Below, in pieces: positions 1-7,575 of a stretch of DNA of 64,000 bases. This DNA comes from Methylumidiphilus sp963753955 (GTDB lineage Bacteria; Pseudomonadota; Gammaproteobacteria; Methylococcales; Methylococcaceae): positions 124,001 through 188,000 of the forward strand of contig CAVWEM010000004.1 in NCBI GenBank assembly GCA_963753955.1, read 5' to 3'. A program made the position numbers and the translations under genes. The first letter of the stretch is position 1. Each line of letters starts with the position of its first letter. Below the pieces are notes generated by a model. It ran no database searches and was not told where the DNA came from. It worked only from the letters and a program-made list of their open reading frames with translations.

Positions 1-494
1 ATCAGATCGGGCAAGGACACCTCGCCACTCTCAAGGCGATCGAAGGCCTTGATGAAATGATCCATGGCGGCGGAGAAGCGCACCAATTCGGCGGCGGCCA
101 GATTGACGCCTTCCTCGATGCGCTTGGCAATGCGCAACTCGCTTTCCCGTGTCAATAAATCGACCGCACCCATTTCGCGCATGTACATGCGCACCGGGTC
201 GGTGGTCCGGCCTAATTCGGCGCCGACCGTGACCAGAGCCGCTGCCATTTCCGCCGCTTCGTCCTCGTCGTCCGACATCACCGGAGCGTCGGGAATGATG
301 ATGTCGGTGTCGGGGGCTTCCTCATGCACCTGGATGCCAAAGCCGTTAATCATGCCGATGATGTCTTCCATCTGGTCGGGATCGTCGGCGTTGTCTGGCA
401 GATGGTCGTTCACTTCCGAAAAAGTGAGAAATCCCTGCATTTTGCCCTTGGCGATGAGTTCCTTGAACTGGGATTGCTGCTGTTCTTGATTCAT
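1..494 (-). CDS. rpoD: RNA polymerase sigma-70 factor RpoD, N-terminal part
   Basis: Read on the minus strand, the gene starts at ATG 494 and runs off the left edge, so only about 164 residues are visible. The N-terminus (MNQEQQQSQFKELIAKGK) matches region 1.1 of housekeeping sigma factors. Near residue 95 the stretch TDPVRMYMREMG is the conserved start of region 1.2, followed by LLTRESE and AKRIEEG. The product directs RNA polymerase to housekeeping promoters. A purine-rich AAGAG lies upstream of the ATG. No dnaG or rpsU gene is visible immediately upstream; the tRNA cluster on the other strand lies there instead. Confidence 0.96.
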   Translation of the reverse strand, partial: MNQEQQQSQFKELIAKGKMQGFLTFSEVNDHLPDNADDPDQMEDIIGMINGFGIQVHEEAPDTDIIIPDAPVMSDDEDEAAEMAAALVTVGAELGRTTDPVRMYMREMGAVDLLTRESELRIAKRIEEGVNLAAAELVRFSAAMDHFIKAFDRLESGEVSLPDL

Positions 495-1110
495 TTATCG
501 TAGTGCTCTTCTAGGACGGCTAGCCGGATGCGGCTAGCCACAGGACGGCGCATTTGTATCACGGAACCTAAAATTTCCAGCGATTTCAGTTTCGGTGACG
601 GAGGAAGCCAACACGGCGGCAATCCCGCGCCGAAAACAACGGTACACACCGGGGTGCTTGCCATCGGCAAAGTGTGCGTCTCTTGCTCCTGCACAGGAAT
701 TAGCCACCGGACAGCAAGGCATCGAATCGACGCCCAATTGCCTGGTTGATGTGTGACAGAAACCAAGAGGCACTATAGATTCCCCATTTTACCAGTAAAC
801 TGAAGCAGCATCGACCATTTCTGGGGCAATTCAGCAGCTTGCAATCGTGAATTCTGAAACAGAGGTGATGCAACGTATCACCCCGAACGGCGGCAATTTT
901 CGCCAAAGATTGCGGCCAACCAGTCCCGTCGATGGCTGCGTGTGCCACGAGTCCGATGCCGTTGGTGTAGCCTTCTGGCGGCGCGGACTCATTCGTAAAG
1001 ATTTGGTTAACCATGCTTTCGGCTAGGCGTGAGCTACGTGGCTCTAACGCATGTGCAGACAGATTTGGACGGCGCGCCGATGGGGCAAAGGGAAAAAAAG
1101 AAAATGGAAT
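495..1110. other. Intergenic region without a convincing gene
   Basis: About 600 bp between the divergent rpoD start and the tRNA promoter. Open frames here lack homology-like composition and overlap each other, so I see no gene. It should hold the rpoD promoter on the minus strand, which I cannot place with confidence. Confidence 0.5.
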
Positions 1111-1139
1111 TTGACCGGACGGATATGTTCCGCTACAAT
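1111..1139 (+). promoter_or_regulatory. Sigma-70 promoter of the tRNA cluster
   Basis: TTGACC at 1111-1116 and TACAAT at 1134-1139 are separated by 17 bp, a near-consensus sigma-70 promoter. It ends 43 bp before the first tRNA, in the same direction, and no other promoter is visible between the four tRNA genes, so they are probably one transcript. Confidence 0.7.
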
Positions 1140-1182
1140 AACTAAAATAAATGGTTGGTGGTTCCTCAGCTAAAAAGTACAC

Positions 1183-1259
1183 CGGGGTATAGCGCAGTCT
1201 GGTAGCGCGTCTGCTTTGGGAGCAGAATGTCGGGAGTTCGAATCTCTCTACCCCGACCA
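1183..1259 (+). tRNA. tRNA-Pro (anticodon TGG)
   Basis: A 77-nt cloverleaf with acceptor arm CGGGGTA/TACCCCG, anticodon loop TTTGGGA (anticodon TGG), T-loop GTTCGAATC and an encoded CCA end. Confidence 0.97.
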
Positions 1260-1271
1260 AATAGACAAGAA

Positions 1272-1348
1272 GCGCTTGTAGCTCAGATGGATAGAGCATC
1301 GGCCTTCTAAGCCGAGGGTCGCAGGTTCGAGTCCTGCCAGGCGCACCA
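1272..1348 (+). tRNA. tRNA-Arg (anticodon TCT)
   Basis: A 77-nt cloverleaf with acceptor arm GCGCTTG/CAGGCGC, anticodon loop CTTCTAA (anticodon TCT), T-loop GTTCGAGTC and encoded CCA. It follows tRNA-Pro after 12 nt. Confidence 0.97.
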
Positions 1349-1365
1349 TTATAGATCACCCAGAT

Positions 1366-1442
1366 GGTGACCGTAGCTCAGTTGGTAGAGTCCCGGATTG
1401 TGATTCCGGTTGTCGTGGGTTCGAGCCCCATCGGTCACCCCA
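1366..1442 (+). tRNA. tRNA-His (anticodon GTG)
   Basis: Cloverleaf with an extra 5' G at 1366 opposite the discriminator C at 1439, the hallmark of tRNA-His. Acceptor arm GTGACCG/CGGTCAC, anticodon loop TTGTGAT (anticodon GTG), encoded CCA. Confidence 0.97.
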
Positions 1443-1450
1443 ATATTATT

Positions 1451-1526
1451 GGGCCATTAGCTCAGTTGGTAGAGCAGCGGACTCTTAATCCGTTTGTCGT
1501 AGGTTCGACCCCTACATGGCCCACCA
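1451..1526 (+). tRNA. tRNA-Lys (anticodon CTT)
   Basis: A 76-nt cloverleaf with acceptor arm GGGCCAT/ATGGCCC, anticodon loop CTCTTAA (anticodon CTT, reading AAG), T-loop GTTCGACCC and encoded CCA. Last gene of the cluster. Confidence 0.96.
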
Positions 1527-1534
1527 ATGAAACC

Positions 1535-1569
1535 AAAGCCTTAGGCGTTCATTCGCCTGGGGCTTTTTT
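1535..1569 (+). terminator. Rho-independent terminator of the tRNA cluster
   Basis: Stem AAAGCCTTAGGCG with CGCCTGGGGCTTT (G-T pairs in the middle) and a run of six T directly after tRNA-Lys. Confidence 0.85.
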
Positions 1570-1600
1570 CATGGCAGACCCTTGAAAAAAAAACTAGACC

Positions 1601-1831
1601 ATGATCCACTCACAACCCAACAATCCCCTCCACGGTCTTACTCTGGAAACCATCCTCATCCAACTGATCGACCATTACGGCTGGGAGCAACTCGGGCAAG
1701 AGGTCAGGATCAAGTGCTTCAACCAAGATCCCAGCATGAAATCCAGCCTTAAATTCCTGCGTACCACGCCTTGGGCAAGGAAGGAGGTCGAAGCGCTTTT
1801 TTTGCGGCTTAATCAGGAACGCGGGCAATAA
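1601..1831 (+). CDS. VF530 family (DUF2132) small protein
   Basis: A 76-residue protein. The blocks NPLHGLTLETIL, HYGWEQLG and PSMKSSLKFLRTTPWARKEV match the VF530 family of small conserved bacterial proteins of unknown, possibly DNA-binding, role. It is full length for the family. The next gene starts 10 bp downstream, so the two may be co-transcribed, though no functional link is evident. Confidence 0.85.
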   Translation: MIHSQPNNPLHGLTLETILIQLIDHYGWEQLGQEVRIKCFNQDPSMKSSLKFLRTTPWARKEVEALFLRLNQERGQ

Positions 1832-1841
1832 TTCGCAGCCG

Positions 1842-3101
1842 ATGCAAACATCCACACAACCCTCAATCGCCATCATCGGCGGCGGCCCGGCGGGATTGAT
1901 GGCGGCGGAGGCGGCGGCTAAAAACGGTGTGCGCGTGGATCTCTACGACGCCATGGCTTCGGTGGGCCGTAAGTTTTTGCTGGCCGGTAAGGGCGGCTTG
2001 AACCTGACCCATGCCGAGCCGATGGAGGCTTTCCTCTCCCGCTATGGCAGTCGGCAGGCCAATAATCTGCGACCGATCCTCACCGCCTTCAGCCCGGAAG
2101 ACCTGCGCGAATGGGCAAGGGGGCTCGGCGTCGAGACTTTCGTCGGCTCGTCAAACCGCGTCTTCCCCTCAGATCAAAAAGCCGCGCCGTTGCTACGTGC
2201 CTGGTTGCACCGCTTGCGCAAATCCGGGGTGGTCTTCCATAGCCGCCATCGCTGGGAGGGTTGGGAAGAGGACGGAGTATTGCGCTTCACAGCGCCGCAA
2301 GGCATCCATCAAGCCCACGCCGACGCCGTGGTGCTGGCCTTGGGCGGCGGTAGTTGGCCTAGGCTAGGCTCGGATGGCGCTTGGGTTCCGCTGCTGGCCG
2401 GTCGCGGCGTTGCGGTGGAAGCCCTGCGTCCATCCAATTGCGGCTTTGATTGCGAATGGAGCGGACATCTCAGAAGCCGCTTCGCCGGCCATCCCGTCAA
2501 GGCCGTGCTGGCGGAGTTCACCGACGCGGAAGGGGAAGATCATAGCCGGAACGGCGAGTTTGTCATCACCGAAACCGGCGTCGAAGGCGGCTTGATCTAT
2601 GCCTTGTCAGCCGCCTTGCGCGACACCATCGCCACGCTGGGTGTCGCCACCTTGCGCCTGGATTTGGCACCGGGGCGATCTCTGCGGCGCTTGGTTCATG
2701 ACTTGTCCAAGCCGCGTGGCTCGGCCTCAATGGCCAAGCATCTGCAAAAAAGAGCGGGGATTGAAGGCGTGAAAGGCAGCTTGTTGCGGGAGCTGGCCGA
2801 CCCGGAAGATTTCACTGACCCCGCGCGGTTGGCGGCGGCGATCAAATCTTTGCCCTTGCGGATGAAGGCCACTCGGCCTTTGGAAGAGGCCATCAGCACG
2901 GCAGGCGGCGTTACCTTCGAGGCTTTAGACCGGCGCTTGATGATACGGGAGTTGCCTGGGGTATTCTGCGCTGGAGAGATGCTGGACTGGGAGGCACCGA
3001 CCGGGGGCTATCTGCTCACCGCTTGTTTTGCCACTGGCAAGGCCGCAGGGGAGGGCGCGTTGGCTTGGCTGCGAGAGCGGAAAGTAGTGGTGGACCTTTG
3101 A
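1842..3101 (+). CDS. NAD(P)/FAD-dependent oxidoreductase (HI0933/TIGR03862-like flavoprotein)
   Basis: A 419-residue flavoprotein. Residues 8-28 hold the FAD-binding Rossmann motif IIGGGPAGLMAAEAA; GRKFLLAGKGGLNLTH near residue 45 is typical of the HI0933-like family. The C-terminal ITTAGGV-like block (ISTAGGVTFEALD) and the CAGEMLDWEAPTGGYLLTACFATG segment form the closing FAD-binding motif. The substrate is not known for this family. The stop codon overlaps the TTG start of the next gene (TTGA at 3098-3101), suggesting translational coupling. Confidence 0.88.
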   Translation: MQTSTQPSIAIIGGGPAGLMAAEAAAKNGVRVDLYDAMASVGRKFLLAGKGGLNLTHAEPMEAFLSRYGSRQANNLRPILTAFSPEDLREWARGLGVETFVGSSNRVFPSDQKAAPLLRAWLHRLRKSGVVFHSRHRWEGWEEDGVLRFTAPQGIHQAHADAVVLALGGGSWPRLGSDGAWVPLLAGRGVAVEALRPSNCGFDCEWSGHLRSRFAGHPVKAVLAEFTDAEGEDHSRNGEFVITETGVEGGLIYALSAALRDTIATLGVATLRLDLAPGRSLRRLVHDLSKPRGSASMAKHLQKRAGIEGVKGSLLRELADPEDFTDPARLAAAIKSLPLRMKATRPLEEAISTAGGVTFEALDRRLMIRELPGVFCAGEMLDWEAPTGGYLLTACFATGKAAGEGALAWLRERKVVVDL

Positions 3102-3745
3102 ACACAATTCTGTTCAGCATCTTCGCAGCAAGGGCTAGCGCAGACAGTCCGCCCGTGGAGACCGGCCCGTTCCGAGCGCCAGAGTTGGTGGAGATCAACA
3201 GCCAAGAGCGGGGGCCGTGCTTGGACGTGCGCTATGCCACCGCCAACAATTTCATCGGCAGGCCGGTTTATGAACAGGCACGGGTATTCTTGCAAAAGCC
3301 TGCGGCGGAGGCTCTGCTACGCGCCAACGCCCGCTTGCAGCCTTTGAGGCTGGGGGCGTTGGTGTTTGATGGCTATCGGCCTTGGTCGGTCACCAAGTTG
3401 TTTTGGGATTCGGTCAGCGGTGACCAGCGCCTGTTCGTCGCCGACCCTGCCGTAGGTTCCCGCCACAACCGAGGCTGCACAGTGGATCTGAGCTTGTTCC
3501 ATCTGGACACTGGCCTGGAAGCGAAGATGCCCAGCGAATTCGACGAGATGAACGAGAAAGCCTATCCGTATTACACTGGCGGGACGCCTGAGGCGAGAAC
3601 TTTACGCGATTTTCTGCGGCAAGCCATGGAGGCGGAGGGCTTCACCGTCCATCCCAGGGAGTGGTGGCATTTCGATTACCAAGACTGGCAGGAATACGCC
3701 ATTTTGGATGTGCCGTTTTCCGTGCTACCGGAGCAATTCCCATGA
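3098..3745 (+). CDS. D-alanyl-D-alanine dipeptidase, VanX/DdpX family
   Basis: Zinc dipeptidase that cleaves D-Ala-D-Ala, used in peptidoglycan turnover (or in vancomycin resistance when paired with vanHA, absent here). Family blocks are all present: DVRYATANNFIGRPVY, DGYRPWSVTK, the zinc-binding SRHNRGCTVDLSL (His and Asp ligands), MPSEFDEMNEKAYP, and GFTVHPREWWHFDY with catalytic Glu and the last His ligand. I chose TTG 3098, which overlaps the upstream stop and puts a short hydrophobic, signal-like segment (TILFSIFAARASA) at the N-terminus; an ATG at 3023 in the same frame would overlap the upstream gene by 79 bp. Confidence 0.87.
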   Translation: MNTILFSIFAARASADSPPVETGPFRAPELVEINSQERGPCLDVRYATANNFIGRPVYEQARVFLQKPAAEALLRANARLQPLRLGALVFDGYRPWSVTKLFWDSVSGDQRLFVADPAVGSRHNRGCTVDLSLFHLDTGLEAKMPSEFDEMNEKAYPYYTGGTPEARTLRDFLRQAMEAEGFTVHPREWWHFDYQDWQEYAILDVPFSVLPEQFP

Positions 3746-3753
3746 ATGCCATC

Positions 3754-4152
3754 TTATTGCCCGATGGCCACGGAATAGGGGAAGAAAGTCGAGCAGCCTT
3801 CCTTGGATTTGGCGGCCAGGGTGATCCGGACTTTGCCGACTTGGGAGATGGATTCGGGCAAGTGGATTTTCAAATCCCATTCCCCCGAGCGCCTCTGGGA
3901 TGTTTCCGGTTTCAGCGGTTTGCCGTTCACATTCAATTCCACCGAGGCGATGTCGGTATTGTCCGAGGCGACCAGGGCGATGTCGCTTAGCGACGGAACC
4001 ACGGAATTGCGGGCGGGGGTCTCGTCGTAAAATTTCGCCTCTGCGCAACTGGCCGCTCCGCCGCCACTGCTCCCGTAAGCCCATACGGAAGATGGGGTCA
4101 AGGATAGGGCCAGGAATGTCTGGGAAATTAAGAAAATTGTTGGCTTGTTCAT
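3754..4152 (-). CDS. Small exported protein of unknown function
   Basis: 132 residues, starting at ATG 4152 behind AGGAGACAAC. Residues 1-25 form a signal peptide (hydrophobic ISQTFLALSLTP, likely cut after VWA). The mature part resembles a short immunoglobulin-like fold: DIALVASDNTDIASVELNVNG followed by GEWDLKIHLP and KVRITLAAKSK. It has two Cys (SCAEA, EGCST) that could pair in the periplasm. No function recognised. It ends 9 bp from the convergent dipeptidase gene. Confidence 0.6.
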   Translation of the reverse strand: MNKPTIFLISQTFLALSLTPSSVWAYGSSGGGAASCAEAKFYDETPARNSVVPSLSDIALVASDNTDIASVELNVNGKPLKPETSQRRSGEWDLKIHLPESISQVGKVRITLAAKSKEGCSTFFPYSVAIGQ

Positions 4153-4160
4153 GTTGTCTC

Positions 4161-4538
4161 CTATTTTTTCAACAACTCCGCCAAATCGGCGAAGGGCTTG
4201 TGTCCACCGCCCAAATCTTTCGGTTTGTCGGTGTTTTTTCCGCCATAGGTGCCGGCGGTGATGTAGCGCCTATGTTCCTCGTCGTGGCAATACAGGCACA
4301 GCAGTTCCCAATTGCTGCCGTCCGTGGGATTGTCGTCGTGGTTGTGGTTCTTGTGGTGTACGGTCAATTCGCGCAGGGTCTTGAGGTTGAACTCCCGTGC
4401 GCAGCGTCCGCAAACCCAAGGGTAGAGCTTGAGCGCTTGCTCACGGTAGCCGCGCTCGCGCTCCTCCTGGTTGCGCCGGGCTTCGGCCACGATGCGGTCG
4501 AGTTTGTGATGGTCTGGCGAGGTTTTCTTGATGGGCAT
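4161..4538 (-). CDS. yajD: HNH nuclease family protein YajD
   Basis: 125 residues with a complete HNH signature: zinc pair CGRC near residue 43, LTVHHKNHNHDD with the catalytic His, SNWELLCLYCHDEEH with the Asn/His and second zinc pair. The C-terminal tail (YGGKNTDKPKDLGG...PFADLAELLKK) matches YajD, a conserved stand-alone HNH protein whose cellular substrate is not established. It is upstream of the small exported-protein gene, 8 bp apart on the same strand. Confidence 0.88.
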   Translation of the reverse strand: MPIKKTSPDHHKLDRIVAEARRNQEERERGYREQALKLYPWVCGRCAREFNLKTLRELTVHHKNHNHDDNPTDGSNWELLCLYCHDEEHRRYITAGTYGGKNTDKPKDLGGGHKPFADLAELLKK

Positions 4539-4559
4539 GTCGTTTCTCTAATGTAGCGC

Positions 4560-4596
4560 AGGGATAACATCGCTTGAAGCGATGTTATCCCTTTTT
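4560..4596. terminator. Strong hairpin between ybiT and yajD
   Basis: A 14-bp perfect stem (GGGATAACATCGCT with its complement) followed by TTTTT on the plus strand. T-tract orientation makes it a terminator for plus-strand transcripts; on the minus strand it separates ybiT from yajD. Confidence 0.6.
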
Positions 4597-4612
4597 AGTT
4601 GGGGCTAGAAAA

Positions 4613-6205
4613 TTATTCCACACCCTGAGCTTGCAGGTAATCCTCATAGGCACCGCTGAAATTGACCACGCCTTGGGGGGTGAGTTCGATGATGCGCGTC
4701 GCCAGCGAGGAAACAAATTCGCGGTCGTGGCTGACGAAGATCAAGGTGCCTGGATAAATCTCCAAAGCATTGTTCAGCGATTCAATGGATTCCATGTCCA
4801 AGTGGTTGGTGGGTTCGTCCAAGACCATGACATTGGGCTGCTGGAGCATCAGCTTGCCAAACAACATGCGGCCTTGCTCGCCGCCCGACAACACGCCGAC
4901 TTTCTTCTTGATCTCGTCTTGCGAAAACAACAGGCGTCCCAGCGTGGCGCGGACGGCTTGCTCGTCGTCGCTGGGCCGCATCCATTGAGCCATCCAGTCG
5001 AACAACCCTAAATCTTCGGCGAAATCGGCGGCGTGGTCTTGGGCGAAATAACCGACATTGACGTTCTCCGACCACTTCACTGTCCCCATGTCAGGGGCCA
5101 GTTCGCCGACCAGGGTGCGCAGCAGGGTGGACTTGCCGATGCCATTGGGGCCGATCACCGCGACGCGTTCGCCCACTTCGACGGTCAGATTCAAGCCTTG
5201 GAACAACGGCCCTTCGCCATAGCCCTTGGCGAGGTCTTTCGCCTCCAAGGCCAGGCGGTAGAGCTTTTTCTCCTGGTTGAAGCGGATGAACGGATTGACC
5301 CGACTCGACGGCTTGATGTCTTCCAGCTTGATTTTCTCGATCTGGCGGGCGCGGGAGGTGGCCTGCCTTGCCTTGGAGGCGTTGGCGGAGAAGCGGCTGA
5401 CGAAGGTCTGCAACTCGGCGATCTGCGCCTTCTTCTTGGCGTTGTCGGCCAGTTGCCGCTCGCGCACTTGGGAGGAGGCGACCATGTAGTCGTCGTAGTT
5501 GCCCGGATAAACGCGCAACTCGCCGAAGTCCATGTCCGCGATGTGGGTGCAGACGCTGTTCAAAAAATGGCGGTCATGGGAAATGATGACCATGGTGCTG
5601 TCGCGCTCGTTGATGACGTTTTCCAGCCAGCGGATCGTGTTGATGTCGAGGTTGTTGGTCGGCTCGTCCAACAGCAGGATGTCCGGGTCTGCGAACAAGG
5701 CTTGGGCCAGCAGGACGCGCAACTTCCAGCCAGGGGCCACGGCGCTCATAGCCCCGTAGTGCAGTTCCAGCGGGATGCCTACGCCCAGCAGCAATTCGCC
5801 GGCGCGGGATTCGGCGGTGTAGCCGTCGAGTTCGGCGAATTCGATCTCCAAATCCGCCACCCTCATGCCGTCTTCCTCGCTCATCTCATGATGGGCATAG
5901 ATGCGGTCGCGCTCTTCTTTCACCTGCCAGAGGCGGGCATGGCCCATCATCACCGTGTCGATGACCGCGTAGTCCTCGAAGCCAAACTGGTCTTGGCGCA
6001 GCTTGCCCAACCTTTCGTTGGGGTCGAGGGAGACATTGCCGACGGTCGGTTCCAGATCGCCCCCTAAGATTTTGATGAAGGTTGATTTGCCGCAGCCGTT
6101 GGCCCCGATCAGGCCGTAACGGTTGCCGTCGCCGAATTTGACCGAGACGTTTTCAAACAGGGGCTTGGCCCCGAACTGCATGGTGAGATTGGCGGTGGAT
6201 AACAA
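4613..6205 (-). CDS. ybiT: ABC-F family ATPase YbiT
   Basis: 530 residues, the exact usual length of YbiT. Two ABC ATPase domains without membrane segments: Walker A GLIGANGCGKST near residue 34 and VIGPNGIGKST near 350; Walker B DILLLDEPTNNLD and VMVLDEPTNHLD; the signature SGGEQGR in the second domain is clear, while the first has a degenerate one (SAVAPGWKLR). The charged linker between the domains is the P-site tRNA interaction motif region. ABC-F proteins act on ribosomes. The start is TTG 6205, supported by alignment of the N-terminal STANLTMQFGAKPLFEN block. Confidence 0.93.
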   Translation of the reverse strand: MLSTANLTMQFGAKPLFENVSVKFGDGNRYGLIGANGCGKSTFIKILGGDLEPTVGNVSLDPNERLGKLRQDQFGFEDYAVIDTVMMGHARLWQVKEERDRIYAHHEMSEEDGMRVADLEIEFAELDGYTAESRAGELLLGVGIPLELHYGAMSAVAPGWKLRVLLAQALFADPDILLLDEPTNNLDINTIRWLENVINERDSTMVIISHDRHFLNSVCTHIADMDFGELRVYPGNYDDYMVASSQVRERQLADNAKKKAQIAELQTFVSRFSANASKARQATSRARQIEKIKLEDIKPSSRVNPFIRFNQEKKLYRLALEAKDLAKGYGEGPLFQGLNLTVEVGERVAVIGPNGIGKSTLLRTLVGELAPDMGTVKWSENVNVGYFAQDHAADFAEDLGLFDWMAQWMRPSDDEQAVRATLGRLLFSQDEIKKKVGVLSGGEQGRMLFGKLMLQQPNVMVLDEPTNHLDMESIESLNNALEIYPGTLIFVSHDREFVSSLATRIIELTPQGVVNFSGAYEDYLQAQGVE

Positions 6206-6232
6206 GATTGGCTCCGGGGTTTATATTTCTCG

Positions 6233-6323
6233 TTCCCACGCGCCGCGTGGGAATGAAGCTGTGGCGCGTTGCGCCAACGATTCACAACGCGGATCGACTA
6301 GATTCCCACGCGGCGCGTGGGAA
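6233..6323. repeat. Pair of palindromic repeats (REP-like)
   Basis: Two 21-bp palindromes, TTCCCACGCGCCGCGTGGGAA at 6233-6253 written in halves as TTCCCACGC and GCGTGGGAA, and a near-identical one at 6303-6323, flank 50 bp of unique sequence. A related pair sits at 20168-20250. Intergenic placement and paired layout are typical of REP/BIME elements. Confidence 0.7.
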
Positions 6324-6372
6324 CCAGAAAATAAAGGGAAATGTTGGGTTGCCAAAAAGACGGCAACCTAAC

Positions 6373-7428
6373 CTACCCCGCTGGCGTGGGCCGCTGGCGT
6401 GGATGGAATATAGCGGAAGACATGTCCATGTGCGGTGGTTTGTTAGGCGCAGTGAGCCTTTGGAGATATTTTCCCTGCATCAAGAAATTATAGATTTTCT
6501 CGCTCACAAAGGTATGACCATCTGGTGTCCAATGATTTCCGTCTGATGGGTATCTATACGAATTGCTTAGATCAAGATAATTTATTCCTGTGTTTTTAAG
6601 AAATTTTTCTAGATCGGTATCCGTGCCTGTCAATCCGACTAAAAACTCTGCCCCGCTGGCTTTAACGAAGGTATTCATGTGTGCGATGATCTCATGAGTA
6701 GGGTCGTTGATGTTCAAAGAAGGCGGCGAGGAAATGAGGAAATATGCATGTGCAAGTAACGCAAACCAATATGAATGTGAGAGTATGTCATGGCTGGCAA
6801 TAAAATAATTCTCTGCCTTCGGGACAGGAACGCCCTGCAGCGCCAAATCATCTAAATTCCCTGTGAAATACGGTTTATAATATCTTCCATATCTTACGTT
6901 GTGGGAGTTATCATCTCTATCGTTCTCTGTGGTAAATACAAGAAATACAACATTCGGACTATAGAAGCCATAGTGCCGCTTTAGAAGCAAATATTCCTGA
7001 TCTGTTCCATATCCACTGACTCCAAGATTGTATAATGACGAATCGGCAAGCTTTTCACGAAGTTTTTCAGTAAATCGCTCTTGCTTTTCTACGTTATATC
7101 CCCAAACGAATGAATCCCCTAAGAATAAAATTCTTGACTTGGCATCAATGGTGTGTTCCGAATCTCTGAAACCTCGGCTATTATGTGCGATTTCAATATA
7201 TCGGTTGAAGCTGAATCGTGGACTGCCGTTAAAAAGTTTCTTGCTGCTTTCAAGAGGAAACCAACCTAATTCTTCGTCATATCTGTAAAGTATATTTCTT
7301 TCATCTTTTTTTATGAGATTGATGTTCTTGGGTAGAAACCTCATCGCAGTTTCTGTGATTCCTACGAATAAAGTCAATGATAGTAAACTAACCAGCAGGC
7401 CATGAAAGTGCTTATTTCTTAGATTCAT
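6373..7428 (-). CDS. SGNH/GDSL-type hydrolase-like membrane-anchored protein
   Basis: 351 residues from ATG 7428 (MNLRNKHFHG). Residues 8-28 form one N-terminal membrane segment. The block ILFLGDSFVWGYNVE carries the GDS nucleophile motif, NLGVSGYGTDQ the block II Gly, and SDGNHWTPDGH near the C-terminus the Asp-x-x-His pair, the layout of SGNH esterases and acetyl-transfer enzymes acting on surface glycans. Substrate unknown. The gene is visibly richer in A+T than both neighbours, suggesting transfer. No partner genes are adjacent. Confidence 0.75.
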   Translation of the reverse strand: MNLRNKHFHGLLVSLLSLTLFVGITETAMRFLPKNINLIKKDERNILYRYDEELGWFPLESSKKLFNGSPRFSFNRYIEIAHNSRGFRDSEHTIDAKSRILFLGDSFVWGYNVEKQERFTEKLREKLADSSLYNLGVSGYGTDQEYLLLKRHYGFYSPNVVFLVFTTENDRDDNSHNVRYGRYYKPYFTGNLDDLALQGVPVPKAENYFIASHDILSHSYWFALLAHAYFLISSPPSLNINDPTHEIIAHMNTFVKASGAEFLVGLTGTDTDLEKFLKNTGINYLDLSNSYRYPSDGNHWTPDGHTFVSEKIYNFLMQGKYLQRLTAPNKPPHMDMSSAIFHPRQRPTPAG

Positions 7429-7511
7429 GTTGCCAAAATAAATATGCCTAATAATAGCCAAGGGTAGGCAAGCGGCCCCATCGTTTGCCCATGCGGAATC
7501 TTGCGCGAATC

Positions 7512-7542
7512 GGTGGGCAAGCGAAAAGATGCTTGCCCACCC
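7512..7542. repeat. Palindromic intergenic repeat
   Basis: GGTGGGCAAGC and its exact complement GCTTGCCCACC form an 11-bp stem with an eight-to-nine-base loop between the SGNH gene and deaD, both on the minus strand. Confidence 0.6.
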
Positions 7543-7575
7543 TTGTGGAGCTTAGGATCCAGCGCAAGGCGTAGG

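Noticed and set aside
700..1359. Long minus-strand frame across the tRNA cluster
   Set aside because: It runs through three tRNA genes on the other strand; its apparent protein is the antisense of tRNA sequence.
3098..3745. Vancomycin-resistance vanX
   Set aside because: No vanH, vanA or regulator nearby; Gram-negative relatives use such dipeptidases for peptidoglycan recycling.
4770..6067. Plus-strand frames opposite ybiT
   Set aside because: Shadow frames of a fully conserved ABC-F gene.
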